Shown here in pieces: positions 1-14,488 of a stretch of 64,000 nucleotides of DNA. The notes under the pieces were generated by a model, which searched no databases, was not told the origin of the DNA, and saw nothing but the letters and a program-made list of their open reading frames with translations. How positions within the stretch are numbered: the stretch's first letter is position 1; every line of letters starts with the position of its first letter. Origin of the DNA: Motacilla alba alba. Lineage: Eukaryota; Chordata; Aves; Passeriformes; Motacillidae. The position numbers and the translations under genes were made by a program. The DNA lies in the NCBI RefSeq assembly GCF_015832195.1, contig NC_052046.1:41178473-41242472 (forward strand), read 5' to 3'.

Positions 1-3000
1 CTGCTGGGAGCAGGCAGCTCACAGTGTGCAGGCAGGGTGGGGACAGCTGCTGCTACACAGCACACAGGGGCTCAGAGGGCTATGGAGTCAGCTGGCCGTC
101 TAATATGGGATGATGACATGTTAGGGTTTTTTACAGAAGCCAGAGAGCTTTTCTACTTTTGTCATGTGCCACAAAGTGGTAGAGGGCAAGGACACTGGGA
201 ACTTTGCTGTTTATTTTGAAGGTGGGTACTAAGTTTTCTACAGCTGAGAGACAAGCAGCTTAGTTTCTGGGGCCCCTTAGTTCTTGGGCTTCTGAATTTG
301 AATAAGTAGGAGAGAAGAGAGGAAATCTAGGAATCATTCTTCCCTTCAGCTCTTTGATTATTAAAACTTCAATTCCTGCTCTTCAAAGAGAGAATTGGTC
401 AGGTCAAGAAGAAGCACACTGCCATCCACCCACACAGACTTCTTTTGGTAGTTTTGTTTGGGGTTTTTTTGGTTTTTTTTTCATGCAGAGCAGTAACTGT
501 CCTTCTAACCAGAGGAAAGAAAAGAGCCAAACAAACAGGCTGAGTAAAAGTTTCTAAAAAAGTGTCAAATGACTTCTAAAGATTCAAATCCCAAAAATTC
601 CACTCCCTTATCATTGAGATTCAACAATTCATGTGAGTTACAGTAGCTCTTCTTTTACCATTAAAATTAAGCAGTACAATCAACACCAATATACACATTA
701 AGAGTCCTCTGCTTGATAACTATAGAAGCACTGAAACTCCTGATAAACAAGTATCTGTTTTCGATGAGTCTCGAGTTCAGCCTCACTAGGAAGTAAAATT
801 TCCTCTAACACAGGATGAAATAAGGAAATCATCAGTTACCTTAGCAACCCTTTAAAAAAAACCACAGGCACCTATCCAAAGGGCAACTAATCTAAATATA
901 AATTATTGTAAAGGTCACATGAATGGCAGTAGCAAGAGGAAGCCATGATTCACTATTTTAGTCTATGGGAAACAGTATTGCCATTGTGCTCTGCACAGGG
1001 TGTTCTACTGCTGTGCTCTACAGACCATCTGCCAAGGGCTCCTACTTAACTCACAGGAGTGACCAAAATACATCTAGAGTAAAATCTGCCCTAGGCTCAC
1101 TGGCAGTCCAACTCTTTACTTCTCTTGGCTGGCAAATTTCTCACACCAGGGAGACTGGAGCGAGTCCCAAAGCGAGTATTTTCTTGTTCAATTTTGTGGC
1201 ACAAAATTTTCAAGAATGCTCAAACATTGTTCAGCACTGCCTGCCTGCAAAATCACCATCTGCCTTTTAAACATCCACACAGTAGATGGGCAGTGATATG
1301 TGTTAATACCATAGCTATTTAATAGCACTTAATTTACAGGGTGGTCCTAGCTAGCACTTTGTGACAGGTTGGGAGTGTCAAACCAAGGAAGGTGTCCTGC
1401 CCACCAGCACTTTTCTGAAAACGCCGCACACACACCCTGAACAATTTTACCCTCAATACACCCCAAAGGCAGTGTGTGTACTTTGGAAGTTGTGTCTCCT
1501 GGAGCAAAAGAGGTCTCATCACAAACTCCAGCTTTCATCTTTGCTGCATGTTTTACCAGGAAGATGAAGGCTTCACAAATGCCAGTGTCTGAGTGGCAGA
1601 GAGCAGACATGGTGAAACACTGGGGTTAATAGCAAAGGGTGAGAATGCCAGGTTTCATGGATTAATTCTCTGGCACAAAAAGTGATCTGTACTCTTTGAC
1701 AGGAACACAGTTTAAAAAAGGTGAATCAGAACTTCAGTTTCATTGTTTTTAAACATGATCTTTGCTTAGGAGGAAGAAACACAGGAACTTTCAGGTTACA
1801 TCTTTCTTAAACTGCTTCCTGTCCTCATACATTAATGAAAAAAAAAAATCCTTCCCTTGCCAGATTGTTTAAACCAGCTAAAAGCCACTGTGAAATAAGC
1901 TGGACATTTTCACTCAGATTTTTCAGCCTGACATTCCTAAAAATTCATGAACACAAACTGTGACCCTAATAGGGGGTTCATGGACTTGAATGATGGCTTA
2001 GGTTTTATTTATAATGGCATGACCTTCTGTTTTTCTGGGATGGCATGGGTTCTGTGAACCACGCTTAATTTCCAAGGTGCTGAGAGAGCCTGACATTTCC
2101 TAAATCAAAGAGCTGTGCCCATCCCTCAGCCTTAGCACCTCCACAGGGACCTCCATGCTGCTGAGCAGGAGGCACATCCCAGCCACATCCCAGTGGGATG
2201 CAGAATGTATTCACCAGCCTCTACACACCCTGCTGTTCTCTAGAAGGAAATCCCAGAGGCTATGAGAGGCAATGCCTTTCCCATGTTTAAATGCCTCCAG
2301 CTGTGTGCTGCCTGTGGGTTTCCTATTTTGAGTGTCATTTGAAACCTGCCCTTGAATCGTTTTTGGCATAAATACCACAGGTTGCCAGACTTGCTTCAGG
2401 AGATTCTGTTTGGGCTCAGGCTGGGAAAAAATTTTCTGGGAAATCCCTGGAATCCCACCAGGTGTTCTGTATTGCATAAGTACAGACATGTGTGGTGTTT
2501 GGTTAGAAGCCGTGGGAACATAGGTTGAGATGGAGAAGCTGAGAGAATGCCTTTCGATTTCCTTCCCCTGGAAGTGAAATGTTTTCACCTGAGCAAAATG
2601 AAAACTCATGTGATAAGGTAAAGTTTTGTGCTGATGTAGTAGAATTTTGCGGTATTTCCACAGGTGCTCATGGACAGCAAGACATCATCCCTTAAAATGC
2701 AGTTCAGAGGAATGAAACTAAATAAGGCATAAAGGTAGTATGTTTCTCTGCCTCCAAAAAAAGGCAGAAGGGTGTGTCGGTAAGAGCCTAAAAATGAAAC
2801 CTGGCTTGTGAAGGATCCGGTAAGTTTCGGTAGCCTGGGGACTATTTCTTTCATTCACTACCCATTCCTGCAAGGCAATTTTGACACCTCCTCCCAATAT
2901 TGGATTTCTGTAGCACCCCAAAGAGCCAGGAAGACCACATTTCTCCAAAAGAAGCCTCCCAAATGTCACTGAAAAAGAGAGTGATAAACTCCTTGTGTAG

Positions 3001-6000
3001 CACAGGCAAGGATCTTCCTGCCATTAGTCCTGATCTCATTAAGATATTAAAGGAAACTCTAGACTTCTCTGGCACCACGTGAATAAAGAGTTGCAAATAG
3101 TTTCTGTGAGGAAAGTATCAGCCTTGCTTCACCAAGACATTTATTATGCAACATAAAAAATGGGAAACGGAGGTACAGGGGAGTTGCAAGGTCACACAGG
3201 AAACGTGCAACCCAGCTGGAAATAAAAACACGGGTCTCCTGACTTTGGTGACCAACAAACCCTTTCCTTTCTGCAACAACAAAGGCAAATGTTTTTTGTT
3301 TCTCTGACAGCACAAGAGCATTTTGTATGCAGAAACTTAAATGCTTTATCATTGTTCTCATGATCACTATTCTGTTCTTTTAAGAAAGCTGTTGAGAAAG
3401 TGCTCAAAAATGGAAAATTTTAGTTCTAGATCATTTTCTCTCTGCCTTAATCAGATAAGTTGTTGCAGGTATTTTTCAGTATTTCTCAATTGTACTTTAA
3501 ACAGCCAGATATCTACTCCCTTCAATTTATTTTAATCCTGTGCTGTGATGTCTCAGTGTTAGCAGTAATTTAACTGATCGCCAGCAGGAGGAGAAACAGA
3601 CCAATGTGTGATCCTCCACATACAAAACACAGATAAAATGGTTTATGTGGAAAGATGGTGTTAAGGGGAGCTTGAGGTGGAATCACTCCTTCCAGCAGTT
3701 TTGCACCACAGTGCTGTCTGAGCTTCAGTGGACTGCTGGTGTGTCCACCACTCCTTCAAAGCACGGCGTGACCTGGTCTACTCTCTGTGGCCATCAGACC
3801 TGTAAGGCTGCACACACATCCTCCACCTGACCCCTCTGGGTTTGCAAAGTGCACATCAGGGAGAAAACTTGTATAAAAGAGTCATCACACCTCGTCACAC
3901 AAGTTTTATCTTGTTCTTCTTTAAACCCACTTGTTGGTGCTGCCATGCCTCAGGTAGCATGCCATAACTCCTGATCCCCCTCTGCCCAAGTAGGTTGAGA
4001 AAAAAGGACCTGGGGGAGGAAAGCTGCAGGAAACTGTGCATGTTTTCAAGCACACAGGAGTCCCTTAGAGCTGAAAGACGTGAGACTTTCACTGAGATTG
4101 GCACTCTTGGTTTTGCGTAGGTCGCTGTGACGCAACCGTCAATGCCAGTGGTTGTACAATGTAGCATATGCAGCAAATTCCTTTAAAAGGGTGCGGTCGG
4201 TTGGGATGGAGGTGGCTTGTTTGTCTTGTCAGGCCTGCAGCATCTAGGGCCAGGTAAAACCCTGCAGAGGCACAGAAAGCCCTCACCTCTTCCAGCATCT
4301 GCCAAGCATGGTTGGGATGGCAAAACCTGACAGGCTATGAGGTGAGGGTGAGAGACACCATACAGAGGGAGCTGGCAGTGGGTCAACAATACCACAGCTC
4401 TATTCAAGATCCTTCCAAAATCTCAAATGGGCACGATGCAGTGTATTCTTTAGCAGAACAGGACCTTTTTAATCCTGTCAGCATGGTCTTAAAAATAGGT
4501 GTTTCTTATAGACTTACCAGTTTCCTTCAATACAGGGTTGGAGGGGGTTTTTTCAGTTGTTTCACACTAAGTTAGCTTTCTGTGGCAAGAAAAAAAATTA
4601 ATAGGACAAGGAGATGTATCACAGTAAAATCAGTCTGGAGAGTCCAGCACAGGCCATAGAAATACACCTTGAAACTGATACATAAAATCAAAGTAAGAAC
4701 ATGCACTGGGATGATAAGTCAGGCATTCACATGTGAACCTAGCAGATGAAACATTTATTTAGATTTAATAAAGAAGATAGGATGCTAAGATGTGAAAGTA
4801 AATCTGTAAATTGGTGTTCCCAATGTCTTGTCTCACTCACTGACATTCTCTTCAAACAAGAGTATTTGCTGCAGAAGTGTATTTCTACTAAAATAATACT
4901 GAGTGTGATGTGACTTTCACACTATGCAGTAATACACAGCATTATGCCAATAAATGACTTTTAAATACAAGTATAATAGAGCAGTGTCATGTGAAAGGAA
5001 ATGAGAAAAAGCATACGCCCTGATCCACATCCTAAGGCTTTTCAGAAAGACAGACTTAGACTTGCACGTTTACCAGTATGCTTCTCACATCTCAGGTTCT
5101 GGTTCAGTGCGCAGCGGTGCTGCTGAGCCACTGCTGTGCATCTCAGTGACTATATGACAAAGTGCCAGTCCTTAAACTACAGTCCCCTTGATATAAGCAC
5201 CCTAGAAGTCTCAACTCTTGCTGTATCACATGTATTCATAGCAGAAAATATGGCCTGCAGCCATTATGACTCAAAAACAATGACAAAATGATAAACCAGT
5301 GTAACTTTTAATATACACCACTGGTGACAGCTGTTACACAGGCAGATGTAACTTCAGGTTTATCTTCAGAAGACAGTCAACCATCTATTCCTTTTGCCAC
5401 GAGAAGGGATAAAGCACAGCTGATCCCTGCTTCATTGCCAGTGACACCCGGAGTGACAGAGCCACAGAAGACTTCTCTCTGTGGACTGTTGCAATGACAA
5501 TTTTTGACTTACTTACTTTTCCTTTGTCCTACTCTCAGCATCATAACCACTTAAACATTTTTCTTTCCCCTTGCAAGAAAAGCTGGGATAATGCTAGTCT
5601 TTCTTAGCTGTGGGCATTTTCCCAAAGCCTATTCCCTTATCTAGTCCTCTCTGCTCCCCCTTGAGTGCAAAGCAGAATGAAGCTTCCTCAGCCTCAGTTA
5701 TATTACTTTGCTGCCTTAGATGTCTAAAAGAGAATGGTGCAGTCTTCTTATGAAGATGAATTTCAGACAGTCTCTAAACATTGATATTGATAAACAGTGA
5801 ACATTGAATTGTTCACTGTTCCTTCTTCTGTAGCTGGAGTATATTCAGTGTGTGGTTTGAAACTCTTATCGGAGAAATGTTGATGGAACTCTCACAAATT
5901 ATTGTTTTCTTCTTACAAAGTCAGTCTGGCATTTTCCATTTGTCTAGGCCGGTGAATCTGCTTTTCTTAACATGTATAATTTATGTTAAAAGCAAAAGTC

Positions 6001-6369
6001 CAACATCATTATAAGCCGATAAAATATGTGCCTTCATCTGTCTACCTAGCTGCATTCTAAAAGGGTATTTTGATTCTCTGGATGTCAGTGAGGCACAGAC
6101 CCTAGGACAACACTGCTGTTAGATGAAGAGAAAAACACCCTTCTAGCAAAAGGCATTATTCCAACAACAAAGCTAATTTTTGTAACTGTAAGTTTAATCA
6201 AATTCATTTGGCTTGCTATATTTAAAATAGTTCTGGCAAAACATTTTTATTCTTATCAACAAATGTGTTCTTATCAGTTAGAACTTACACAAAAGAATTT
6301 GTTTTCCTTTAAATTTGTTTTGCAAAGAAGTTGAGTTGTTTTAGCTGAAGTAATTCACCATTAAAAAGT
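1..6369. other. AT-rich non-coding sequence, no gene recognised
   Basis: No open reading frame in this stretch exceeds about 130 codons, and none of the translations resembles a known protein family. No TE ends, tRNA-like fold or long repeat was recognised apart from the small hairpin at 5793-5820. There are short homopolymer runs, for example a T/G-rich run near 450-480. The stretch is best read as intergenic or intronic DNA. Very old, diverged repeats could be missed by eye. Confidence 0.6.
5793..5820. repeat. Small perfect inverted repeat (11-bp stem, 6-nt loop)
   Basis: The left arm aacagtgaaca pairs exactly with the right arm tgttcactgtt across the six-base loop ttgaat. Nothing adjacent shows that it belongs to a transposon or an RNA gene. 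A stem of this size can occur by chance in 64 kb. Confidence 0.7.
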
Positions 6370-7745
6370 AATCACAGGATAATTTAGATTGGAAGATTTT
6401 ATAGGCAGTCTGCTCCAACTCCCAGTTTGAAACAGCTCCTTTTAGATTAGGTTGTGCCAGGACTTTTTGTTAATTTAAGGACTACCCTGAACTTTGTTCC
6501 AAAGTTGTTAACATCACCATGTTGTAGAAGTTTTTCCTCATACCTAGTGGGGCTTTCCTACATTCCAGTGTATGCCTGTTGCCTCTAAACCTATTGCTGT
6601 GCATCCTTGAGCAGAATTTGTACCTTCCCACCAGGCAGTAACCACAGCCTGGTCTCCCCTTTCCCTTCTCTTCACAAGACTGAACTAGCTCACTGAACTC
6701 CACTTCCTACATATGCCCTGTGTTCCAGCCATCACAAGGGACCTTCCACTGGACTCCTTCCTGTATGTCAGCATTTGCTCTCTGCTGTGAGCCCAGGATA
6801 GCACACCAGGAGTGGTCTTACTGCTGCTGAGAACCTGTGGAGGACCCCTTCCTCTTGCTGCTGCAATGTTTTCCCGCATGGGTGCACTTCTGCCTCCTGG
6901 ACAAATTGCATCCTGCCAGGATCCCTGGGAATTTTCTGCAGAGCTGTTGCCAGCTGGTTGGCACCAGCCTGTCCTAATGCAGGGCTTTGTCCATTCCAGA
7001 GGACCACATTTACGACGGTGTTTGTTCAACAAACCTGTTCTGCTTGAACAGCAGCCCTATCTTTCACCACATTTTGGCACAAACTCACATTTGACGTCAT
7101 CTGCAAACACACCAAGAGTGCTGCCGCTCAACCCATCATCCAGGTCATTAATGAAGGCAATGAACTTTACTGGTCCCACTGCTAGTCTTTGAAAAATACT
7201 ACTTCTAACTGGGCCTCATATTGCCATCACCACCTTTTGAACATGGCAGTCCAACCAGTTTTCCATGTAAATACCCTCTATCTCACTGGTTTGGCTACAA
7301 GAAGTCTATGGAAGACCATGCCAAAGGCCTTACTTAAATGTAGAACTTCCTTCCCTTACATCACTGTAGAAAGCAATCAAGTTGGTTGAGCACCATTTGT
7401 CCCTGGTACATCTGTCTGACTGGACTATTTCCAATCACCTTCTTGTCCTTTCCATCGCTGGAAGTGGCTTCCAGGAGGAATTTTTCTATCACTTTTCAAG
7501 GAAGTGAGCTGTGGCTGACCAGCATGGGATCCCTGCATCCTGTCTTGCCTGTCCTGAAAATCCACTTAACACTTGTCTTTCTGTCGTCATCATCAGAAAT
7601 CTAAGTAATCTAGGAGGGAAGAGATGAAGTTGGTAGAGATGGAGGAGAACACACTTATAATGACACTGGCCAGCTCCTTCCATCCTTGGGTGCATCCCAG
7701 CTGGTCACATGGACCTGTGTGATTTCAATTGTTTCATGCTCCACT
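6370..7745 (-). mobile_element. CR1 LINE, 5'-truncated and diverged (minus strand)
   Basis: Read on the minus strand this is the 3' part of an avian CR1 non-LTR retrotransposon. The 3' terminus is at the low-coordinate end, where the sequence near 6370-6400 matches the complement of the CR1 tail (…ggttggaag…). Reverse-transcriptase codons are recognisable on the minus strand. The FADD-type catalytic box falls near 7095-7110 (complement of gtcatctgcaaa) and the AFDTV-type box near 7315-7335 (complement of catgccaaaggcctt). The upstream thumb/linker region runs to about 7745 (complement of ggccagctccttc… and …catcccagctggtc). Stops and indels break every frame, so it is inactive. The 5' half, including the endonuclease, is missing, as is usual for CR1. 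The upper boundary is uncertain by tens of bases. Confidence 0.85.
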
Positions 7746-10700
7746 CACATGAGTTGGGTTAATGCACTCAGGGGCTGCCGGGCCTGACAACAAAATTTTC
7801 AAGTGAAAAGTGATCCTAATCCTCATGGGGGGATTACCCAGGATGGATGATTCATTCTGAAATAGTTATTGTTTGGCCAAGTAACTGATTAACAAGCTCC
7901 TCTAATGGGAGCTTAATTACTGAGTAGGTTAAGCACCCACGTCTTTTTTTTTTCTTTTGGAGACTGTTCAAACTTGAGAGTTGCAGGAATTTAATTAATG
8001 TAAGGCATTTTGAAGTCAATATGTTTGTAGCAATGTCATCTGTGTATGCACTATTGGGTTTATCACTTCTTTTAGCAAATTCCTGTGAAAGAAATTATGA
8101 GCTTGGCTTGTGAAACCTTTTTTTTCTTTTCTTTAACAAGTCTGTAAGAAGGCATCTTACTTAGCCTAGAAATGATAATTACATTCTCCATAATGGGATG
8201 CAATCCTTTTCTGCTGGGATGTCTTCGATTTTAGAGCCCTGAAATTTGAAAGAATAGCAGTGGCAAAATCTTAATGTATTGGCACATGTTGTTCCCAAAT
8301 ACTTGTGCTGGGAGCAAATGAGACCTACAAGCACACATGCCTACATGCAAAGAACAACAGATCAATTAAAAGACATATGAGTCATGCCTAAATAATTGTA
8401 TGCCCTTTACATCAGGTAAAGCCCATCTCAAGTTGAACACTAAAAATTCATGTGGTTTTCTGCCTTCTATAATGTTATCAAGATTAACTTCTATGCTACA
8501 GGAAGGAGGCTAACTTTAAAATGAATGTGAACACTAAATGTCTATGACAAAGCAAGACTCAATCTATGTTTTAAAACACCTTCCTGTACATAAACCTATC
8601 TGAATTTAACCATTTTCTCACAGATCAGAGACAAATCATTGGTAAACTCAGTGCAGAGCTAATAGCCAAAAACTCATGAACTATTGACTCACTCTGCCCT
8701 ACCTCCCTCCTTCTTTATCAAACAGTTTTATTGTCCTATCCAAAGCTCATTTAAGTCAAGATGAAATCTTAATTATTGCCCTGTACTCTTAAGTATAAAG
8801 CCTGTGGTAGGACTTAGATCATCCCAGTGGGCCGCTTCCAAATCAAATTATTCTATGACCTCTAGACAACACAGTTGTTTTCACTCAGGCATCCTGCAGA
8901 TCAAACCTACATACAGCTTCTCTATCTCCTCTGAGAGCTGACAAAATCCAGTTTTGCAGAACAAGAGTGGGTGCTTACCAGCCACCTTCACTGTGTCACT
9001 CTTGAAATCAGTCATGAGCTCCCTTTGATCAGAGTGGGCTAGAATGGCACCATAGGAAAAATCTCCTAAATTTTTAGGACATAAATTTACATTGTCTTCT
9101 TGTACTCAGCTGTTTACTGTCCTCAGAGGTGCACACTTTGCAAAACAAACTTTTAGACAGCTTGATTTATAGCAGCTGGAGTCTAACATATCTCTGCGTA
9201 TAGGTGAAAGAATCTACCTTGACTAACCCATCTCCTCATTCAGTTTTACAGGAATTAACCTTAAAAATATTTTACTTCCCATAAGCCAAGTTTAGTCTGT
9301 AAAGTAATTGCCAAACAGTAAGTATTGGGGTACATAGTAGATCCTTATCTAAACAGTAAGTTTAGATATGAAAATGAACTTCAGGATCTGAGTAAAATGT
9401 TAAGGAATTACTGCCTATCTCATTTTTATACGTGCTGCACTTTCTGTGGAATTATTTAATCCTATCATGTCTTCTATGCTAACAAAGTGTAATGAAACAT
9501 TTACGTGGTTTTAATAATGGAACTTAGCAAGAATGTGTAAGAATTCAGAAGACCTGAGACATTAATGATTTTTTAAAGGAGGCATACAAAAAATTGTGGG
9601 TTACATCTTAAAATAGGATGAAACAAAAAATTTTGTTTCAAATTTTCAAAGCTGGTCTTAAACCAGAAGACATTTTCCTGATCCAGAACTGGGGGAATAG
9701 GAGAGGATGGAAGGGAGGAAGAGATAAGCTTAGGTCATTCAAAACAAAGCTGCTAAGTACTGTATTAGAAAGAGAAAGACAGATATGCTATTTCATGCTA
9801 CATTCTTTCTTTTGGGATGTCAGTCCTACAGAAAACTTAAATCTTTATTAGATTCTAAAGCAATGGGATGCACACACCAGTGCTGCCATGACACTGATTA
9901 GGAATATCAATGCTACTTGCAGTACGTTTTTTTCTAGACTTGGAGTTATTGCTATGGTGGGAAAAAAATTTATTCTTTTAAAACTTTAAGGGGTGACTCT
10001 GCAGCTTTTTAATACTGCATTCAGGAAATAAAAGAGAAGAAACTTACTTAAACATTAAGTATGTAAAGTGTACTGCCAAAATGGCTTATTAATCTTGACG
10101 AAATTCTCTCATAGCTTGGCTACAGTGCTCAGGTTTTCATGAGATTCTAATTCTCTACTCTGAGTCACTTCACTTTTTTCTTGGGCTATGGGATAATTAT
10201 GTTATTATATATTAATCCAAATGGTTAAAAAAGGTGTCACCTTCTCAAGAATTTTCATAACAGGCTTGGCTATTGAAATTTCTGATACTCAGGTGTTCCT
10301 ATTCTGCTTCCACACATCAGGCATATTTTAACTAGAATATCAGGTGTTATGAGAATAACTTTTACACATTTAAGTCCAGTACATGCTGTCTTCCTGAAGG
10401 TAGTCATCACACAGTCTAAAAGGGAGGACAAACAAACTTTTGCCTCTGCAACTGTCCCTGAGTTGTCAATATGGAACATGCAGTGAGGCATTGCCTTCTC
10501 TTTCATATGTCACTGGGCTACTGTCTTGCAGGCAGAATACCACTGCCCTCCCTCCTCATGTCCACACACACACACATTTTGACCACATCTAGTTCAGTTT
10601 TCAGCTGTCTACCCCTTTTGTCATTTTACCTAATCCTTAGCATCTTAATGTATTTCCGCAGATGCTCCTTGACTGTGGGAAAGGCTTATTCTTCTATCTG

Positions 10701-13588
10701 TCCACATGAAGAAAATCTGAAGAAAATAATTTATCTTTTATTCCATCTGATACCTGGATAAAGGTGAAAAAACATTACCACTTAAGTGACATTATTTCTG
10801 TCAAACACCCTGACTTCACTACTGAGTGTTAAGCCACAAGGTATTTTAGACAGCAGAAGTATATGCACCCATCTTCAGAGGACCAGTGAGAGAAATTCAG
10901 ACTTCATCACTGACAAATATATAGTAATCTCCTGTCTGAGGTTAGGGAGAGCGTGTAACTGAGGAACAAGTGCAGTCCCAAGCTGCACATTGCTCCCCAT
11001 GCTCTTACCAGCTGCAGCCAGCTATAGGTGTTGAGGTTAAGCAGCTCTCATGCTGGTAAGAGCTACACTCTTACTGCTCCTTGTTGAGTCAGCTGTCAAA
11101 TAGCTCAGCTTTGGAGAAGGTAATCATTGGACCCTGAGTCTCAGAGCCTGTGTGTTTGTTAGGAAGGAAAACAGCCTCACACAATGAGGTAACATATGGA
11201 CATAGTTCTGTCCTGAGAGGCTTCCGGAGAGTCACAGCCTTGGCTCTTCCTGCTTCCAGCCGTGTATGAGACACCATTGGATACCAATGTGGCTCTGATG
11301 AAGGGAGGCTGTGGGACAGACATGTCTTTGCTGCAAGTGGATGAGGAAGTGGCTCTGAACAGCTGAGCTGTGCTGCTCTTCCTTATGTTGGTGATATAGT
11401 CTCTGCTATTTCTTACATTACATACAGCAGAAAATTAAATATATACTGCCATTTATTACTGTAATCTACCAGACTGTTCATGACAGTAAACTGCCAGTAG
11501 GCTGAGTAGAACTTACCTGTTTATACCAGGGTTCTCATTTGATCAGCCAGGCTGCTATCTGGTTTCTGGCCTAATGGCTAACTTTTTGATTGTCTATTAA
11601 AAATCATTAACTAAGCGATTGTCTTCCTCCCACCTTGTAACCAAATGTCACACTTTTATACTAACCTCAGCTGTTCATGAGTCACAAATCAAAATAACTC
11701 TAAGGTGGTTAACTTTAGAAGCTTAACTGCAGCCTTCAGGTACTGCCTTTCTTTAGCTGATGATCACTGCTCCTTGAAATCAGCTGCTTCGTGTCAAGTT
11801 ATTTCCCTTTGAAACTCTGCCTTTAGACATTGATGAATCAACTTCTGTTCTAAAGTCCTTCTATCTGCCAAAACACTGGTGAGACCTTTGAGAATTCTCT
11901 GTTAACAGCCACCATGACCTACATGAGGACAAGCTCATCTTTGCTATTCCAACAAAGCACAACCATAACCCTCTACCTCCAAAATGAATCTGAGCCAATG
12001 ACATTTGCTCAGATTATAGGATTACAGCTTTTCCTTCATCCCTATGGAAATTAGGTGTGAGGACCTTTCAAACTGCATACTGTTGTAGTCTAGTACCTAT
12101 AAATTATTTTTCTTAAATAAGTTTAGACTTCAAGTCTTTATATTTTAAAATTTATTGTTCTAGTGTTGTACAAATTAGTCTGTCTTACAGCTTTACTGCA
12201 GACAGTGAGGAAGCCATCTGCCCCGTTAAGACATAACAAGGCAGGTTCCCCAACATTTTCTGGTAGAACATGCCCAGAAATATTTCAGGAAATTCCGAAA
12301 GGAGGTGTGCAGTCCGTGTGTGGGTGAGAGACTGAAATTTCTCATTAGGTATGGAATATACCCAACATGTGATGCCTGAATAAATTTAGAGCAACTAAAG
12401 ACTTGTGAAAAAGGAAAATACGACAGGTGCAATGTCATCTCCCAGTCATCTCTTTCTTTTTTTTTCCTTTATTTTTGAAATATACAGACTTGTAACGCCA
12501 TTACATATGCTGGAAATAAAATTATGAGCCATAATGTGCTAAATGTGTGATTTAGAGACAAACTACTTCACTTTCCTGATATTCTTCTCTTTTTAAATTT
12601 TGTGAGGTTGGAAGAACATGGCATCTTTTTCTTTTCCATTTCCTGAGAAGTTACCCTCCAGACTGTATGCATGTGTGAAATACTGGTATGTATTTTTTTT
12701 CTGATTTTACTGTCTCATTAAATCCATCAACATCAGTTTAGGAAAAATTCAGCAAGCTAGAATCAGTAAACAATTACTTCGGCTTTCTTTTTCATTATGT
12801 AAATTAAGAAAAAGACATGTAGGCATTTTCCCCCTTCCAAATAAATTCTGCATCTTTGGAGAAACTTAATTGGAGACAGTAACACTGAGCAGGGAGAAGG
12901 CACCTGTTAAGGTGAATGCAGCCTGTTCAAGTGGTCTGATTTCCATAAAGTATTTCTGAACAGGTTGCCCACATAGGCTTCTCCATTTCAGGTCATTTTG
13001 TGCTGTCATTCACCACTGTGAATCAAATGGAAAATAACCCCAGGAATGCCATTAACAGTATGTGTGCAGGCAGGGCAGTGCTGAAGAAGGGTTGATGCTG
13101 AAACTATGTCAATTTTGCCAGTACTGAATGACTCAAAAAAACCACCAACATTATGGTGTGCTCACTATGATAATCTTTTTAGACCTGGTACTAATGACCA
13201 GAACATTGGTATGGTCCCAAGGCTAAATATAACAGATTTTATCACAAGCCTGTTTCATTGTATGATAAAAATTTTGCCTTTCAAAGATTAAACAACCTCC
13301 AGTTAGTTCTGCAATATGTGTGCTTCTTCAAAGGTTGTGACTGTGATTGACTACAGAGGCTGAAGGGAACAAATCAGATCAATGTGCGCCAAGAGTTTGC
13401 AAGTCAAGGTAACATTTATGCTGCCTCACATTTTTGCTTGGAAATAGGTTTGCTTTCAACTTTCCACCTACATATATGTATGCAGTTACTTCACTTCCAT
13501 AGACACACAGTTTTGCCATCTTTTTTGTGGCCAGCTGCTGACTTCCACTTTTAAGCAAATTTCTAAATGCATGGCTGATAACATCCTG
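7746..13588. other. AT-rich non-coding sequence, no gene recognised
   Basis: There is no convincing coding region in this 5.8 kb. The longest open frames are under 100 codons and have no familiar protein signature. No TE boundary, long repeat or RNA gene was recognised. A T-rich run occurs near 12452-12475. The stretch is probably unique intergenic or intronic DNA. Confidence 0.6.
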
Positions 13589-13594
13589 GGAGAG

Positions 13595-14277
13595 TGTCGG
13601 AGTCTCCCCCTGGTCAGGGTGACCCCGGAAGGTGGAAAAGTCTCTGCTCCAACCCGTGCCTTCAAAGACTCAGTAGTCTTCTGTTGTCCGGTCTCAAGGC
13701 TGTTTATTGTATGTTATCCTAAGATTTTCTTCTGGGCTGCTGCAGCCTGCTAGGCAGGTCAGCCAGAGGCACACTCTGCACACTCTCTGCACACTCTTTC
13801 TGCCCGCCCCTGAGGCTGCTGCTATCTTTTATACTAAAAACTACATGTACTATATTTACAATTCCGTTCCAATAGCTATCACCTATGTTAGACAGTCAGC
13901 TTCTATTCTAAACCAATCTAAAAGTGCCAACATCACCTAAATCATGGAGACTAAGAAGAAGAAGGAAGAAAGACAAGACATGCCCTGATTCCTCCATCTT
14001 AGAGCCTCAGACCCCCATGTACAAAATCCAAACCCCACTGTACAGAGGTCAAAACCCCCATGTACGATACCTGAAAATTTCTCCCTTCACTTTGTGACTA
14101 TATCTACTATACTACTTAAACTTGTGTGACTTGTAATTCTTCATACAGAGTTGGTAATTTGCTCCATGGGCTATGATCAAAACCCCACATGTCTTTGGCT
14201 GCATGCCAGGGTCTCAGAGCTCCCTGCCAGTGGCTTGGGCCATCCAGGGCACCCAGAGGGGTGTCCTGGGTTCGACA
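13595..14277 (-). mobile_element. Solo LTR of an ERVK-like (class II) endogenous retrovirus, minus strand
   Basis: The element is 683 bp and has exact retroviral LTR ends: on the minus strand it begins TGTCGAACCC and ends ACTCCGACA, with TGTCG/CGACA terminal inverted repeats. It is bounded by a perfect 6-bp target-site duplication, ggagag, at 13589-13594 and 14278-14283. A 6-bp duplication is typical of class II (ERVK) integrases. On the minus strand a TATAAAAG box lies at 13826-13833 and an AATAAA poly(A) signal at 13703-13708, giving a sensible U3-R-U5 order. A small (gcacactct)n run lies near 13769-13797. No internal retroviral gene is adjacent, so it is a solo LTR left by LTR-LTR recombination. 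The family name was not verified. Confidence 0.9.
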
Positions 14278-14488
14278 GGAGAGGGGGCCCAACTACTAAA
14301 ACCATTAGAGGTCATTGATACCATTGGGGTAGGATTTGTAATTGGACAGCCAGAGATAACACATAAAATTCTTTTAATTATACTTCAAATGAACTATGGA
14401 CTGCTTTAAGGCAAACAAAATGTTAGGTAGAATGTCTACATAGCAGTATTTTTACTTGTTCTAATAGGAGTAATGGTAAATACACTTG
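14278..14488. other. Short spacer between two solo LTRs
   Basis: This ~210-bp AT-rich spacer holds the downstream copy of the first LTR's target duplication (14278-14283) and the upstream copy of the next LTR's (14484-14488). It shows no retroviral gag, pol or env similarity, so the two LTRs are independent insertions rather than the ends of one provirus. Confidence 0.7.
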